A program made the translations under genes and the position numbers. A DNA stretch of 64,000 nucleotides. Source: CAYJGJ01 sp964367585 (GTDB lineage Bacteria; Bacillota; Clostridia; Peptostreptococcales; Anaerovoracaceae). The stretch lies in the NCBI GenBank assembly GCA_964367585.1, contig CAYIYH010000001.1, positions 434,001-498,000 on the forward strand, written 5' to 3'. This document shows positions 1 to 8,517 of the stretch, piece after piece. Each line of letters starts with the position of its first letter. The stretch's first letter is position 1. The notes under the pieces were generated by a model. It searched no databases. It saw nothing but the letters and a program-made list of their open reading frames with translations, and was not told where the DNA came from.

Positions 1-148
1 AAAAAACGAGCTCGTCTGCACCTTCCTCGCTGTACTTATGTGCAAGCGAAACAGGGTCTGCTACATCTTTTACTCCTTGAAAATTTACGCCTTTTACTAC
101 TTTTCCATCTCTAATGTCTAGGCATGGTATTATTCTTTTTGCTATCAT
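1..148 (-). CDS. hisF: HisF, imidazole glycerol phosphate synthase cyclase subunit (5' part only)
   Basis: Reading the minus strand from an ATG at 148 gives the HisF N-terminus MIAKRIIPCLDIRDGKVVKG followed by a GVNF segment and a PVSLAHKYSEEGADEL segment; the rest runs off the window edge. HisF is the cyclase half of the HisHF synthase, which makes imidazole glycerol phosphate and AICAR from PRFAR. The aspartate in CLDI is the conserved catalytic acid of the first (beta/alpha)8 strand. An AGAAAGG ribosome site lies before the start. It follows hisA by 26 bases, so both are probably on one transcript. Partial only because of the window boundary. Confidence 0.97.
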   Translation of the reverse strand, partial: MIAKRIIPCLDIRDGKVVKGVNFQGVKDVADPVSLAHKYSEEGADELVF

Positions 149-174
149 GTTATGGATAACCTTTCTATTAATTA

Positions 175-885
175 TTACACAAGTTCCAGTACTTCTTCTA
201 AATTAATTGCGCCTACGTATAGTGCCTTTCCAATAATTGCGCTATGAACATCTATTTCAATCAGCTTCTTAATATCATCCAATGTTGATACTCCGCCACT
301 TGCTGTAATGTCAATACCTTCGATTTTTTTCAGTGTACGGTAAATATCCGCATTAATTCCTTGCATCGCCCCGTCTTTAGATATATCGGTATATATGATG
401 CTCTTTACTCCGATTGCTTTCATGTGTTTGCAAAATTCGATACTTTCGGTCGTGCTGACATCCAACCATCCTTCTGTTGCAACCATACCGTCTTTCGCGT
501 CTACCCCTACCGCAATTTTTTCACCATACTTGTCGACCATCGCTTTTAGGAATTCAGGATTCTTAAGCGCTACAGTTCCCAATATTACTCGATATACACC
601 TAATTCTATATATTTTTTTATCCTATCTTCATCGCGAATTCCTCCGCCGATTTCCACGTTCAAGTTAGTTTCTTTGCATATCTGACTCACGACTTCATAG
701 TTTGAAAGCATTCCATCTCTTGCACCATCCAAGTCTACTACATGCAAATGTGTTGCGCCTTGTTTTTCAAATTGCTGTGCAATCTTAAGCGGATTTTCAT
801 CGTAAACATCCACTTGGTTGTAATCACCTTGAGTTAGGCGCACTACCTTTTTATCTTTTAAATCTATCGCCGGAAAAATTATCAT
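175..885 (-). CDS. hisA: HisA, ProFAR isomerase
   Basis: HisA isomerises ProFAR to PRFAR, the fourth step of histidine synthesis, in the cytoplasm. The protein starts MIIFPAIDLKDKKVVRL and contains HVVDLDGARDG, EIGGGIRDEDRI and TASGGVSTLDDI, the strand ends and phosphate-binding loops of a HisA TIM barrel. I chose the ATG at 885 (236 aa) because AAAAAGGTG lies 6 bases upstream; a GTG at 894 overlaps that ribosome site. Only hisF follows it here. hisH, normally the gene just upstream, is 17 kb away at 18151, so hisA-hisF must rely on their own promoter (see 950-978). Confidence 0.97.
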   Translation of the reverse strand: MIIFPAIDLKDKKVVRLTQGDYNQVDVYDENPLKIAQQFEKQGATHLHVVDLDGARDGMLSNYEVVSQICKETNLNVEIGGGIRDEDRIKKYIELGVYRVILGTVALKNPEFLKAMVDKYGEKIAVGVDAKDGMVATEGWLDVSTTESIEFCKHMKAIGVKSIIYTDISKDGAMQGINADIYRTLKKIEGIDITASGGVSTLDDIKKLIEIDVHSAIIGKALYVGAINLEEVLELV

Positions 886-949
886 ATTTAGCACCTTTTT
901 CTTTTCGTAATATCAAGTTTTTGTATTAATCAACACTTTTCATCCGTTT

Positions 950-978
950 ATTTTAGCATAAATTTCGCAGTAATTCAA
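950..978 (-). promoter_or_regulatory. Predicted sigma-A promoter for hisA-hisF
   Basis: On the minus strand TTGAAT (973-978), a 17-base spacer and TAAAAT (950-955), with TGC just before the -10 box (extended -10). It lies 65 bases upstream of the hisA start and would let hisAF be expressed apart from hisZGDCBH. Confidence 0.65.
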
Positions 979-1092
979 TGCATTGTCACAAATTACGCAC
1001 TATGTCAAAAACACGCAAATTCCACTGCGAATAAATAACTATTTTATTACTTTAATTTGTGTTATTATTATAAATAGAAATCTAGTTTAATT

Positions 1093-1103
1093 TATAGCTC
1101 CAC
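1093..1103. repeat. 11-base direct repeat, left copy (left edge of the block splitting the his operon)
   Basis: TATAGCTCCAC occurs here and again at 18152-18162, where it is the end of hisH including part of its stop codon. Both copies have the same orientation and bracket the foreign-looking block between hisH and hisA. It could be an insertion footprint; no integrase or transposase is seen inside. See the findings. Confidence 0.5.
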
Positions 1104-1182
1104 GGATTATCATTGAATTATGTCAAAAAAATTATCATTGCGCATATTAAGACAGGCTTAGAAATGAGAAAGGAGAATTAAA

Positions 1183-2172
1183 ATGAACAAGACAACAAAA
1201 TTAATAGCAATTAATATCGTAATTGCAGGAGTTTTAACACTTATAGGTTATTTCGTAGGATTAATGGTTCAAAATGTGGAATTACTGCCAGACCAGGGGG
1301 CTTCCTGGTACTATTGGAAGCTGCCAGATCCGACTTGGATGTCGAGATTCACGGCTTGGACGGGATATATTTTGCACCAAATCGCCTTATGGTTTGTCAT
1401 AATAAAAATGGGTAAGGCCAAATTAAAAATATCCGATTCCTTAACTAAATTCAACATTCAGTTAATCGTCATCAATACTTTTTTCATTCTTCTTCACATG
1501 CTACAAACACTATTTTGGTATGATGGGTTAGCGCAAGATGTGCCTGTGGCAAGTTCACAATTTTCGGTCATAATAATGCTTGTATTGATTCTGATTATTG
1601 AAAATGGAAGAAGGGGATTATTCTTTGGCAAGAAAATCAAACTACCAGCCGGCGGTGTCAAGATAGTTTTTCACTATCACGGTTTCTATATAGCTTGGGC
1701 ATTGGCTTATACATTTTGGTACCACCCACTCATTGGAACATCGGGCCATTTATTTGGATTCTTCTACATGTATTTACTATTCATACAGTTGAGCTTGAGT
1801 GGCACAAAATACCACATGAATAGAACATGGACATTTTTGCTTGAAATCACCGTCTTATTTCATGGAACAACAGTTGCAATTCTCCAAGGAACGGGGATGT
1901 GGAGCATGTTCTTCTTCGGATTTGCTACCATGTTTATTGTTACGCAAATGTATGGGCTCAAAATAAGCAAAACTTGGAAAAGAAGTCTTACAGCTTTCTA
2001 CTTACTGTTCGCATTATTCGTCTACAGCGGTGTATATTTTGACCAACAGATTTTTATGATTCATCAAGTATTGTGGATACCGATTATTTTATACATCCTC
2101 GTCTTTGTCATAGTGTATGCATTATCGCTACCTTCGCTTGTAAAAAGCAAATCAAAAGTAACTGGAAAGTGA
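1183..2172 (+). CDS. Multi-pass membrane protein of unknown function with membrane histidines
   Basis: 329 aa, ribosome site AAAGGAG 7-8 bases before the ATG. About nine or ten hydrophobic segments can be counted, so it is an integral membrane protein. Histidines recur inside or at the ends of these segments (GYILHQIALW, FILLHML, VFHYHGFY, GTSGHLFGFF, LFHGTTVAI, MIHQVLWI), often near aromatic residues. I do not recognise the family. Membrane histidines of this kind could bind haem or metal, but no c-type haem motif (CxxCH) is present, so this is only a suggestion. It stands alone, with its own terminator at 2186-2214, divergent from hisA. Confidence 0.85.
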   Translation: MNKTTKLIAINIVIAGVLTLIGYFVGLMVQNVELLPDQGASWYYWKLPDPTWMSRFTAWTGYILHQIALWFVIIKMGKAKLKISDSLTKFNIQLIVINTFFILLHMLQTLFWYDGLAQDVPVASSQFSVIIMLVLILIIENGRRGLFFGKKIKLPAGGVKIVFHYHGFYIAWALAYTFWYHPLIGTSGHLFGFFYMYLLFIQLSLSGTKYHMNRTWTFLLEITVLFHGTTVAILQGTGMWSMFFFGFATMFIVTQMYGLKISKTWKRSLTAFYLLFALFVYSGVYFDQQIFMIHQVLWIPIILYILVFVIVYALSLPSLVKSKSKVTGK

Positions 2173-2185
2173 TTCGTTTTATTCT

Positions 2186-2214
2186 AATACCGTAGATGTA
2201 AGTTCTACGGTATT
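2186..2214 (+). terminator. Rho-independent terminator
   Basis: 11-bp perfect stem AATACCGTAGA / TCTACGGTATT with a 7-base loop, followed by ATTTTATG. It ends the transcript of the membrane protein gene. Confidence 0.8.
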
Positions 2215-2385
2215 ATTTTATGTCACGACCTTTGCCATAAATTTTCGTAAAGCTATGAAAATTATTATGGTCACTTTTCAACAAGCATCTTTAAGCTTTG
2301 CACTTTTGATTATCTTTTTCAGATGAGCTTGGAAAATTCGTACACTTTTTGTAAAAATTTAATTGATTACTCGAATTATATGCAA

Positions 2386-2414
2386 TTGAATCCTATTATT
2401 CCACATGTTATAAT
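2386..2414 (+). promoter_or_regulatory. Predicted promoter of the restriction endonuclease gene
   Basis: TTGAAT (2386-2391), 17-base spacer, TATAAT (2409-2414) with an extended TGT just upstream. It ends 36 bases before the ATG at 2451. Confidence 0.7.
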
Positions 2415-2450
2415 ATTATTGTAAAAAATTTGCAGAAGGGATCCTTATAA

Positions 2451-3602
2451 ATGTTTTATAACAATCAACCACAAAACAATAAAAATAGTTATAAACAAAT
2501 GCTTTCTATTATAGGGAATCTAACATTGTTATTTTCTGAAAGTAATTGCCCATATCTTCCTTATAGAGCACATGAAAATATATTCTGTAAATATTTTGGT
2601 GCGGATAATCTGGCAAGATTTGATTGTTCGGCAGACGCTAAAAAAAATAAAATTGGCATTGGATTAAAGACTTGGATGGGGAATGACGACCAAAAGATTG
2701 CAGAGTTTGGAAAACTTCGAGGAACATATGCGAATTTAAGAGGAAAAGAACTTGTCGAAAAAATTTCAGAATATCGAAATGAGCGCATTCGTATAACAAA
2801 AAATATGCATGGCATTGATGAACTGATTTATCATATTATAAAAAGAATTCCCAATAGCATGCAAATAATAGAGTGTGTTTTTAACTATATCGACATAAAT
2901 AATATCTCTGTCATTGATGACCGCGGAAATGAAAATAATACATACTTTACCGATGGTAAGCATATATATCATTTTAGTAGTTCAAAAAACACTTTATATA
3001 TGATTTTTGATAATTATACGGTGTTAGATGAATTCGAAGTGGAAATTATGACTGACCCTTATTCCTTTTTAATGAATTTAGCTATTCCCATGAATGCAAC
3101 AGAATTCCTTGAACAAAAATCATTAGATTATTCAAATATGTTGTGCTTACGACTATATTCTTACAGCAAAGCACAAGGAAAATTTGTTGCGCCAAAGAGC
3201 GGGTTAAACCAGTGGAATGCAAGCGGTCGCACTCGAAACGCAAATGAGATATACATACCTTATCCAGCGGAGGATCGAAAAAATTCCAAAGATTTTTTCC
3301 CATCTCGGGATACAATCTTTGACTTACTCATGCCAAACGGTTCCACAATCCCTGCAAAAGTATGTCAAGAAAATGGAAAAGCAATTATGAGTAATCCTAA
3401 TAAGGTTTTAGGTGAATGGCTACTTCGCAGCGTATTTGAAATTCCCGAAAATACCATTATAACATATGAAATGCTTGAAAAATTCGGCATAGACAGTGTT
3501 ATATTCACAAAATTAGGCAACTTAGAATACAAAATAGACTTTGCCGAAATAGGAACTTACGAGGACTATATCGAATCAATGAATGAAACTACCAAAAAGT
3601 AA
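2451..3602 (+). CDS. Probable type II restriction endonuclease (NgoFVII-like C-terminal domain)
   Basis: 383 aa, ribosome site AGAAGGGAT before the ATG. It converges on a C5 cytosine methyltransferase gene and shares its terminator, the usual layout of a restriction-modification pair. The C-terminal half (IYIPYPAEDR, DFFPSRDTIF, PAKVCQENGKAIMSNPNK, LGEWLLR, IDSVIFTK, YKIDF) resembles, from memory, the B3-type DNA-binding domain of NgoFVII-family endonucleases. The N-terminal part has a D-x(n)-GIGLKTW pattern (FDCSADAKKNKIGIGLKTW) that might be a PD-(D/E)XK-type core; this is less certain. The cut site cannot be deduced. A solitary non-nuclease DNA-binding protein is the main alternative. Confidence 0.7.
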   Translation: MFYNNQPQNNKNSYKQMLSIIGNLTLLFSESNCPYLPYRAHENIFCKYFGADNLARFDCSADAKKNKIGIGLKTWMGNDDQKIAEFGKLRGTYANLRGKELVEKISEYRNERIRITKNMHGIDELIYHIIKRIPNSMQIIECVFNYIDINNISVIDDRGNENNTYFTDGKHIYHFSSSKNTLYMIFDNYTVLDEFEVEIMTDPYSFLMNLAIPMNATEFLEQKSLDYSNMLCLRLYSYSKAQGKFVAPKSGLNQWNASGRTRNANEIYIPYPAEDRKNSKDFFPSRDTIFDLLMPNGSTIPAKVCQENGKAIMSNPNKVLGEWLLRSVFEIPENTIITYEMLEKFGIDSVIFTKLGNLEYKIDFAEIGTYEDYIESMNETTKK

Positions 3603-3652
3603 AAGAATACCAACAGAGATTAAAATTTAGCCAAATATATGAGTAGATAAAA

Positions 3653-3691
3653 AAGCCTCTAAAATACATTATTACGGTATTTTAGAGGCTT
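3653..3691. terminator. Bidirectional terminator shared by the restriction and methyltransferase genes
   Basis: 15-bp perfect stem AAGCCTCTAAAATAC / GTATTTTAGAGGCTT around a 9-base loop, between two convergent genes. A-rich and T-rich flanks allow it to act in both directions. Confidence 0.85.
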
Positions 3692-3706
3692 CGATGTTAC
3701 TTAGTT

Positions 3707-4666
3707 TTATTTTATTGCTTCCATAATATTATTGGCAATTCGCTCAACTACCGTAACAACAACTGAATTACCTGCTTGCTTATATAATGCAGCATTACTT
3801 TGATTAGAAGGTAAGACATATTCTTTTGGGTAGCCTTGTAAATTAAAACATTCACGAGGAGTTAATTTCCGAATCTCTCCACTATGCGTTTTTATTAAGG
3901 GTACATTATGCCCGCCTGTTCCCATATTTGCTGTAAGTGTCGGACATAAATTACTTTTATTCTCCCTTACATATGTTCTTCTCCATTGATAGCAGGTATC
4001 TGATTTAACTATTTCTTCTACCAGCTGATCGTAAAATTTACGTTTTTCAGTGTAATAAAACATACTGTCTTGCTTTGTATCAAAGTCAATGAAATCTTTT
4101 AGACTTTTTGTAAGCCCTATAGGCTGTATCTTTTGAAATTTATCAGCTATTTCTTTTTCTTTAAAACACACAATATATATCCGCTCTCTTGCTTGTGGAA
4201 CATTGCCATATTCAGATGCATTTAAAATCATAGGTATTACTGTGTACCCTCTGATTATTAGCTCCTGTTCTATTCTAGCATAAGTTTTTTTGCTGTCGTG
4301 AGTGAACAAATTTTTTACATTCTCCAAAAAAATTACGCTCGGAGATTTTTCGTCTATTATCCTAAGCAAGTCAAAAAACAAATTTCCTCGGCCTTTTTCA
4401 TCATCAAAACCTTGTCTATATCCTGCGATTGAAAATGCTTGGCACGGAAATCCTGCAAGCATAATATCAAAATCCGGAATTTCTGTTTTTTCGTTCAATT
4501 CCTGTATATTTCCAATTTTTAAATTGACACGAGGGAAATTGGTTTTGAAAGTTTCAGCGGCTAATTTATCAATTTCATTAGCAAATACAATTTCAAAACC
4601 TGCCTTTTCAAACCCTAAATCAATCCCGCCTACTCCTGCAAAAAAAGAAGCACATCTATTTTTCAT
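3707..4666 (-). CDS. DNA (cytosine-5-)-methyltransferase
   Basis: 319 aa from the ATG at 4666, chosen because GGAG lies 9 bases upstream; upstream in-frame starts are less well placed. The family motifs are in order: motif I FFAGVGGIDLGF (about residue 8), motif IV GFPCQAFS with the catalytic Cys75, motif VI ENVKN (115), motif VIII QARERIYIV, and motif X GNSVVV near the end. The variable region between VIII and X is short, as in single-specificity enzymes. It transfers a methyl group from SAM to C5 of cytosine and probably protects DNA from the convergent endonuclease at 2451. No controller (C) protein gene is seen nearby. Confidence 0.95.
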   Translation of the reverse strand: MKNRCASFFAGVGGIDLGFEKAGFEIVFANEIDKLAAETFKTNFPRVNLKIGNIQELNEKTEIPDFDIMLAGFPCQAFSIAGYRQGFDDEKGRGNLFFDLLRIIDEKSPSVIFLENVKNLFTHDSKKTYARIEQELIIRGYTVIPMILNASEYGNVPQARERIYIVCFKEKEIADKFQKIQPIGLTKSLKDFIDFDTKQDSMFYYTEKRKFYDQLVEEIVKSDTCYQWRRTYVRENKSNLCPTLTANMGTGGHNVPLIKTHSGEIRKLTPRECFNLQGYPKEYVLPSNQSNAALYKQAGNSVVVTVVERIANNIMEAIK

Positions 4667-4794
4667 TATATTCATCTCCATATTATTGTGCATGTGCCAC
4701 AACTCAATTCATTATAACACATATTATATTTATCATCAATAATGCTAATTACAATTTTCGATTCAAATCCCGCAATACAAAGGCTAAATCCTAG

Positions 4795-4823
4795 TTGACA
4801 GTGGGAGCGAAATTATGTAAAAT
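4795..4823 (+). promoter_or_regulatory. Strong predicted promoter of the SGNH surface protein gene
   Basis: Consensus TTGACA (4795-4800), 17-base spacer, TAAAAT (4818-4823); about 60 bases before the ATG at 4885. Confidence 0.8.
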
Positions 4824-4884
4824 AACAGGAGTTATTAATAAAATATAAGCGTCTAATATCTGACTTCTAAGGGGATTTAATCAA

Positions 4885-6687
4885 ATGAAAAAGAAAATTA
4901 CTAAATTGTTATCGGCAACACTTTGTTTCGCAATTATATTCAGTGCGATACCGCTGAATGCATTTGCAACGGATGATGAGAGCTATGTAGCTTTTGGAGA
5001 CAGTATTCCAGCGGGAGTTGCACTTACAAATCCAACCACGGAGAATTTCGTTGCACTTCTAGATGAAAAAACAGGAGTAGTAGCCACAAACCGTGGAATA
5101 TCGGGACTAACTGCAGCTGATCTAAAAACAAAAATGGTAACTAACAATGAATATGACGCAGATATTATTGGAGCCGATTATATTACTATTACCATCGGAG
5201 GCAACGATTTAATGGCTGTTTTTTATGGTCTAGTTGCTAAGAGCTATAATAGCTCTGTAGCAGATACATCTATGCACATAGAAGCATCTGACGTGGCAGG
5301 AATATTGGCGGATTCAACCGACCCGAGAAACATGCAGGTGATGTTTCAAGCACTTGCTGTTATTAATGCGGGTTACGGCGGAGATCCGGGTTCCTCTGGA
5401 GAAGCTACACAAGCTGCTTTTGAAGCCCAATCTACGACGGTAAAAAATGACATCCATGAGATGCTCACTTATATCCGAGGCAAGAACCAAAATGCAAAAA
5501 TATACGTAACCAATCAATACAATCCGTATAAGGGGATAATCTTATTAGGTGCAGATATTGGAGCGTTCTTTGCGTCGGGATTAACAGGAGGAGGAACTGG
5601 CTTCAATGATAAACTAGCTGACCTACACGGAGTAATGAATTGTGCAGTAATCGACATCTACTCAGTTTTTGAAGTTGTAAATAATGCACCTGGAACGGTA
5701 ACTAATGCAACACTCGCTCCAACCACCAATCTTGACTTCCACCCAACAGCGGATGGACATGAATGGTATAGAGCTGCACTGACTGACATAATACCTTTAG
5801 AGCCCTTATCCGGCACGGCAACTATTGGGCCGTTAGCTCAATTTGGGAAAACACTTAAAGCAGCCCTTGACGGCAAAAACCCTTCTACGATTTCTTACCA
5901 ATGGAAACGCAATGGAGTAGATATTAGCGGACAAACAAATAGCACCTATACTCTTACACAGGATGATATAGGCAAAAATATCACCGTTGCCATCACTGCA
6001 AACGGTGCAAGTTATATGTCGGGAACAATTATAAGCGCACCCTTAGTAGGGGAAAAAGCCGATGCCACAGCACCTGCTCCACCAGTGACAGGTACGCGTC
6101 CAAAATATAATTCAATTAATGTGGTTACTGTACCAAATCAGGAATATTCAATTGACGGTAGTAATTGGCAAACCAGTGGAACTTTTGTCGGACTTTCACC
6201 TAATACTAAGTACACTGTTGTTACACGCGTGAAAGAAACGGCAACACACAAAACTTCACCTGAGTCCAATCCATCAGCAGAGATAACAACACTGGCAGCT
6301 CCGACAATTCAATATACTCAAAGCACTGCAATGGGTAGTAGCAAAGATGTCGTGTTTAGAATAGAAGGCAGAGAACCAGCTGAATTAAATAGTATATGGT
6401 ATAATGGCGAAATGGTAGACCCTGCAAACTATGACATTGTAGATGGTTCAGTAATTGTCACTTTCAGAGGAAGTTATGTAAGAACTTTACCAATAGGAAC
6501 GCACACATTCTCAGCAATGTTTGAAACCGATATGATTGATTTGAACTTACAGGTTACATCCGCCTCAGTAGATGGTCCATCGACAGGAGACAGCAGTAAT
6601 ACAACTCCATATGTAGTAATGGGACTTGTTGCATTAGGCGGAATAGCTTTAACGACAGGTATATGTAGAAGAAAATTTGCGAAATAA
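4885..6687 (+). CDS. Secreted, probably cell-wall-anchored SGNH/GDSL-family hydrolase
   Basis: 600 aa. A signal peptide (KKK, hydrophobic core, cut likely after AFA at residue 28) is followed by an SGNH hydrolase domain: AFGDSIPAG with nucleophile Ser40, IGGND at 104-108, and DFHPTADGH with Asp284/His286. This is an esterase/lipase fold; the substrate is unknown. Next come an Ig-like segment (YQWKRNGVDISGQ), a fibronectin-III-like segment (YSIDGSNWQTSG), and an X2-like surface domain near 480-560 (WYNGEMVDPANYD, YVRTLPIGTHTFSAMF). The end reads PSTGD, spacer, hydrophobic stretch, RRKFAK, like a variant sortase sorting signal. Ribosome site is AAGGGGA. A related domain occurs in the pseudogene at 42612. 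Confidence 0.88.
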   Translation: MKKKITKLLSATLCFAIIFSAIPLNAFATDDESYVAFGDSIPAGVALTNPTTENFVALLDEKTGVVATNRGISGLTAADLKTKMVTNNEYDADIIGADYITITIGGNDLMAVFYGLVAKSYNSSVADTSMHIEASDVAGILADSTDPRNMQVMFQALAVINAGYGGDPGSSGEATQAAFEAQSTTVKNDIHEMLTYIRGKNQNAKIYVTNQYNPYKGIILLGADIGAFFASGLTGGGTGFNDKLADLHGVMNCAVIDIYSVFEVVNNAPGTVTNATLAPTTNLDFHPTADGHEWYRAALTDIIPLEPLSGTATIGPLAQFGKTLKAALDGKNPSTISYQWKRNGVDISGQTNSTYTLTQDDIGKNITVAITANGASYMSGTIISAPLVGEKADATAPAPPVTGTRPKYNSINVVTVPNQEYSIDGSNWQTSGTFVGLSPNTKYTVVTRVKETATHKTSPESNPSAEITTLAAPTIQYTQSTAMGSSKDVVFRIEGREPAELNSIWYNGEMVDPANYDIVDGSVIVTFRGSYVRTLPIGTHTFSAMFETDMIDLNLQVTSASVDGPSTGDSSNTTPYVVMGLVALGGIALTTGICRRKFAK

Positions 6688-6821
6688 TCAGTAGCAAATT
6701 GTATAATACTCAGTATAAAATTGTATAATACTCAGTATAAAATTGTATAATACTCAGTATAAAATTGTGTAATAATCAGTAAGAATTTATGAAATACTCA
6801 GCGTGAAATTGCGCAATAAAA
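6673..6821. repeat. 22-base tandem repeat spanning the end of the SGNH gene
   Basis: Three perfect copies of a 22-base unit (AAATTGTATAATACTCAGTA plus TA) at 6696-6717, 6718-6739 and 6740-6761. Diverged copies follow at 6762-6821, and one upstream copy starting near 6673 contains the last codons and stop of the hydrolase gene. Each perfect unit carries TATAAT. There are no spacers, so this is not a CRISPR array. Function unknown; it may be slippage-grown DNA. Confidence 0.9.
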
Positions 6822-6843
6822 ATAGTAAATATTATCAGAAAAT

Positions 6844-6882
6844 AAAAAGGGGGGTAAGTCCGTTTGACTTACCCCCCTTTTT
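6844..6882. terminator. Bidirectional terminator
   Basis: 17-bp perfect stem (AAAAAGGGGGGTAAGTC paired with its complement) and a 5-base loop CGTTT. It lies between two convergent genes and has A and T tracts on both sides. Confidence 0.92.
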
Positions 6883-6953
6883 ACACCATCATACATATGC
6901 GTTTTCGTACATATTGATTGTTCTTTTACTAAAATGTGATACTTTTATTAAGA

Positions 6954-8369
6954 CTAAATTCCAAAAGCTACTGCTGCAACAATAACTATGGATTGTAATA
7001 TAAAAATAATTGCAAATAAAGGCAATATAAATCTATACCATTTATTCATTCCTATACCCATGATCCCGCATTCAGCTGCTACTGCTGTAGGCCAAATCAT
7101 GTTAGAAAATCCATCACCAAATTGATATGCTAGTACTGCAATATCTCTACTCAATCCTGTAATATCAGCAAGTGGTGCCATAATTGGCATCATAACAGCA
7201 GCCTGTCCCGAGCCAGATGGAATAAAGAAGTTTATTAAGTTTTGTATAACAAGCATACCTACCGCCGCGAAGCTACTTGGTAATCCGCTTACTGCATTAG
7301 ACAGTCCATTTACTGCAGTATCAATGATATTTGCATCTACCATTACTACAGAAATACTTCTTGCAAAACCGATAATTAATGCTCCGAATAAAGCTGACTT
7401 ACATCCTAACATAAAGGAGTCTGTCATTTGGTCAAGCGTCATCTTGTTAATAATCATTGTAATAATCATTGCCAAGAAGAATAAAGTAGCAAGTTCAGTC
7501 AAATACCATCCCCACTGTATTATTGCAAATGCCATAAATCCAACAACAATTACAAATCCAATCAAACTAAGCTTTTGTTGAATAGTAAATTGTAAATTCA
7601 TTACATCTTCTCTTGTCATCAAATTATCTAGACCTCTTGTTGCATCTGGATCCCCGTACATAATACTCTTTGTTGGATCATTTTTTATTTTATTTGCATA
7701 TCTCATAACATATATAATCGCAACTGTCATAAATAACACAAATGAAATCACTCTTACTATCATCATTGGGCCGTTTGTCAAATCTGTTCCGGCAATAGCA
7801 CTTGCAATACCTATTGTAAAAGGATTTAATATTGCAGCAGCAAAACCTATAGCAACACCAAGATATACTATTGCTCCGCCCACAATTCTATCATACCCGA
7901 GAGTAACCGCTATAACTACAAACGCAGGAATGAGTGCATAAGTTTCTTCAAACATTCCAAAAGTTGTACCACCAATACCAAATAAAATCATAAATACAGG
8001 AATAATCAACTGATCTCGATTACCCATCTTTCGTAGCATGAAGCCTGTTAGAGAGTTAATCGAGCCATTTTGGGTTAATACATAAACATACGCAGCTGCC
8101 ATCAGGATGAAGAATATAATATCTGCTCCTTCAACCATACCCCTATACACAGCAGTTAACATATCCCAAGGCCCAACAGGATTATTCTCTTCCGCTTGGG
8201 TATAAGATCCGGGAACAACCAACTCTCTTCCGGTAGCTTCATCATAAGCATACTCAAAATTACCGGCCGGTAGTATCCACGTTGCAATTGTACCGATTAC
8301 CAGTATTAATAGTAAAATAACAAAGGCACCTGGCATCTTAAAAGTTTTTTTCTTTTCTACTTTCTCCAT
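6954..8369 (-). CDS. YfcC/DcuC-superfamily membrane transporter
   Basis: 471 aa, ribosome site AAAGGAG before the ATG. There are about twelve hydrophobic segments. Family-like stretches include GGTTFGMFEET, NPFTIGIA, and the C-terminal FFIPSGSGQAAVMMP and QFGDGFSNMIWPT, typical of the YfcC branch (Pfam DcuC family), whose relatives move dicarboxylates, amino acids or peptides. It is the last gene of the leftward group grdE-grdB-amidohydrolase-transporter, 148 bases after the amidohydrolase. Its likely job is uptake of the substrate of that cluster. The transported compound cannot be read from the sequence. Confidence 0.9.
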   Translation of the reverse strand: MEKVEKKKTFKMPGAFVILLLILVIGTIATWILPAGNFEYAYDEATGRELVVPGSYTQAEENNPVGPWDMLTAVYRGMVEGADIIFFILMAAAYVYVLTQNGSINSLTGFMLRKMGNRDQLIIPVFMILFGIGGTTFGMFEETYALIPAFVVIAVTLGYDRIVGGAIVYLGVAIGFAAAILNPFTIGIASAIAGTDLTNGPMMIVRVISFVLFMTVAIIYVMRYANKIKNDPTKSIMYGDPDATRGLDNLMTREDVMNLQFTIQQKLSLIGFVIVVGFMAFAIIQWGWYLTELATLFFLAMIITMIINKMTLDQMTDSFMLGCKSALFGALIIGFARSISVVMVDANIIDTAVNGLSNAVSGLPSSFAAVGMLVIQNLINFFIPSGSGQAAVMMPIMAPLADITGLSRDIAVLAYQFGDGFSNMIWPTAVAAECGIMGIGMNKWYRFILPLFAIIFILQSIVIVAAVAFGI

Positions 8370-8517
8370 TTTTTCTCCTTTAAATAATAAAACAATAAAT
8401 TATATTAAGTAAATCCGGAATTGTCTATTTTATTAGGTTCTATCCGAATCCTCAACCATTTGGGGAGCAATTTGCTAATAACTTTTTATTTTAAAATAGT
8501 ATTTTATATATACTAAA

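Noticed and set aside
6696..6761. Possible CRISPR array
   Set aside because: Units are adjoining with no spacers and no cas genes are nearby.
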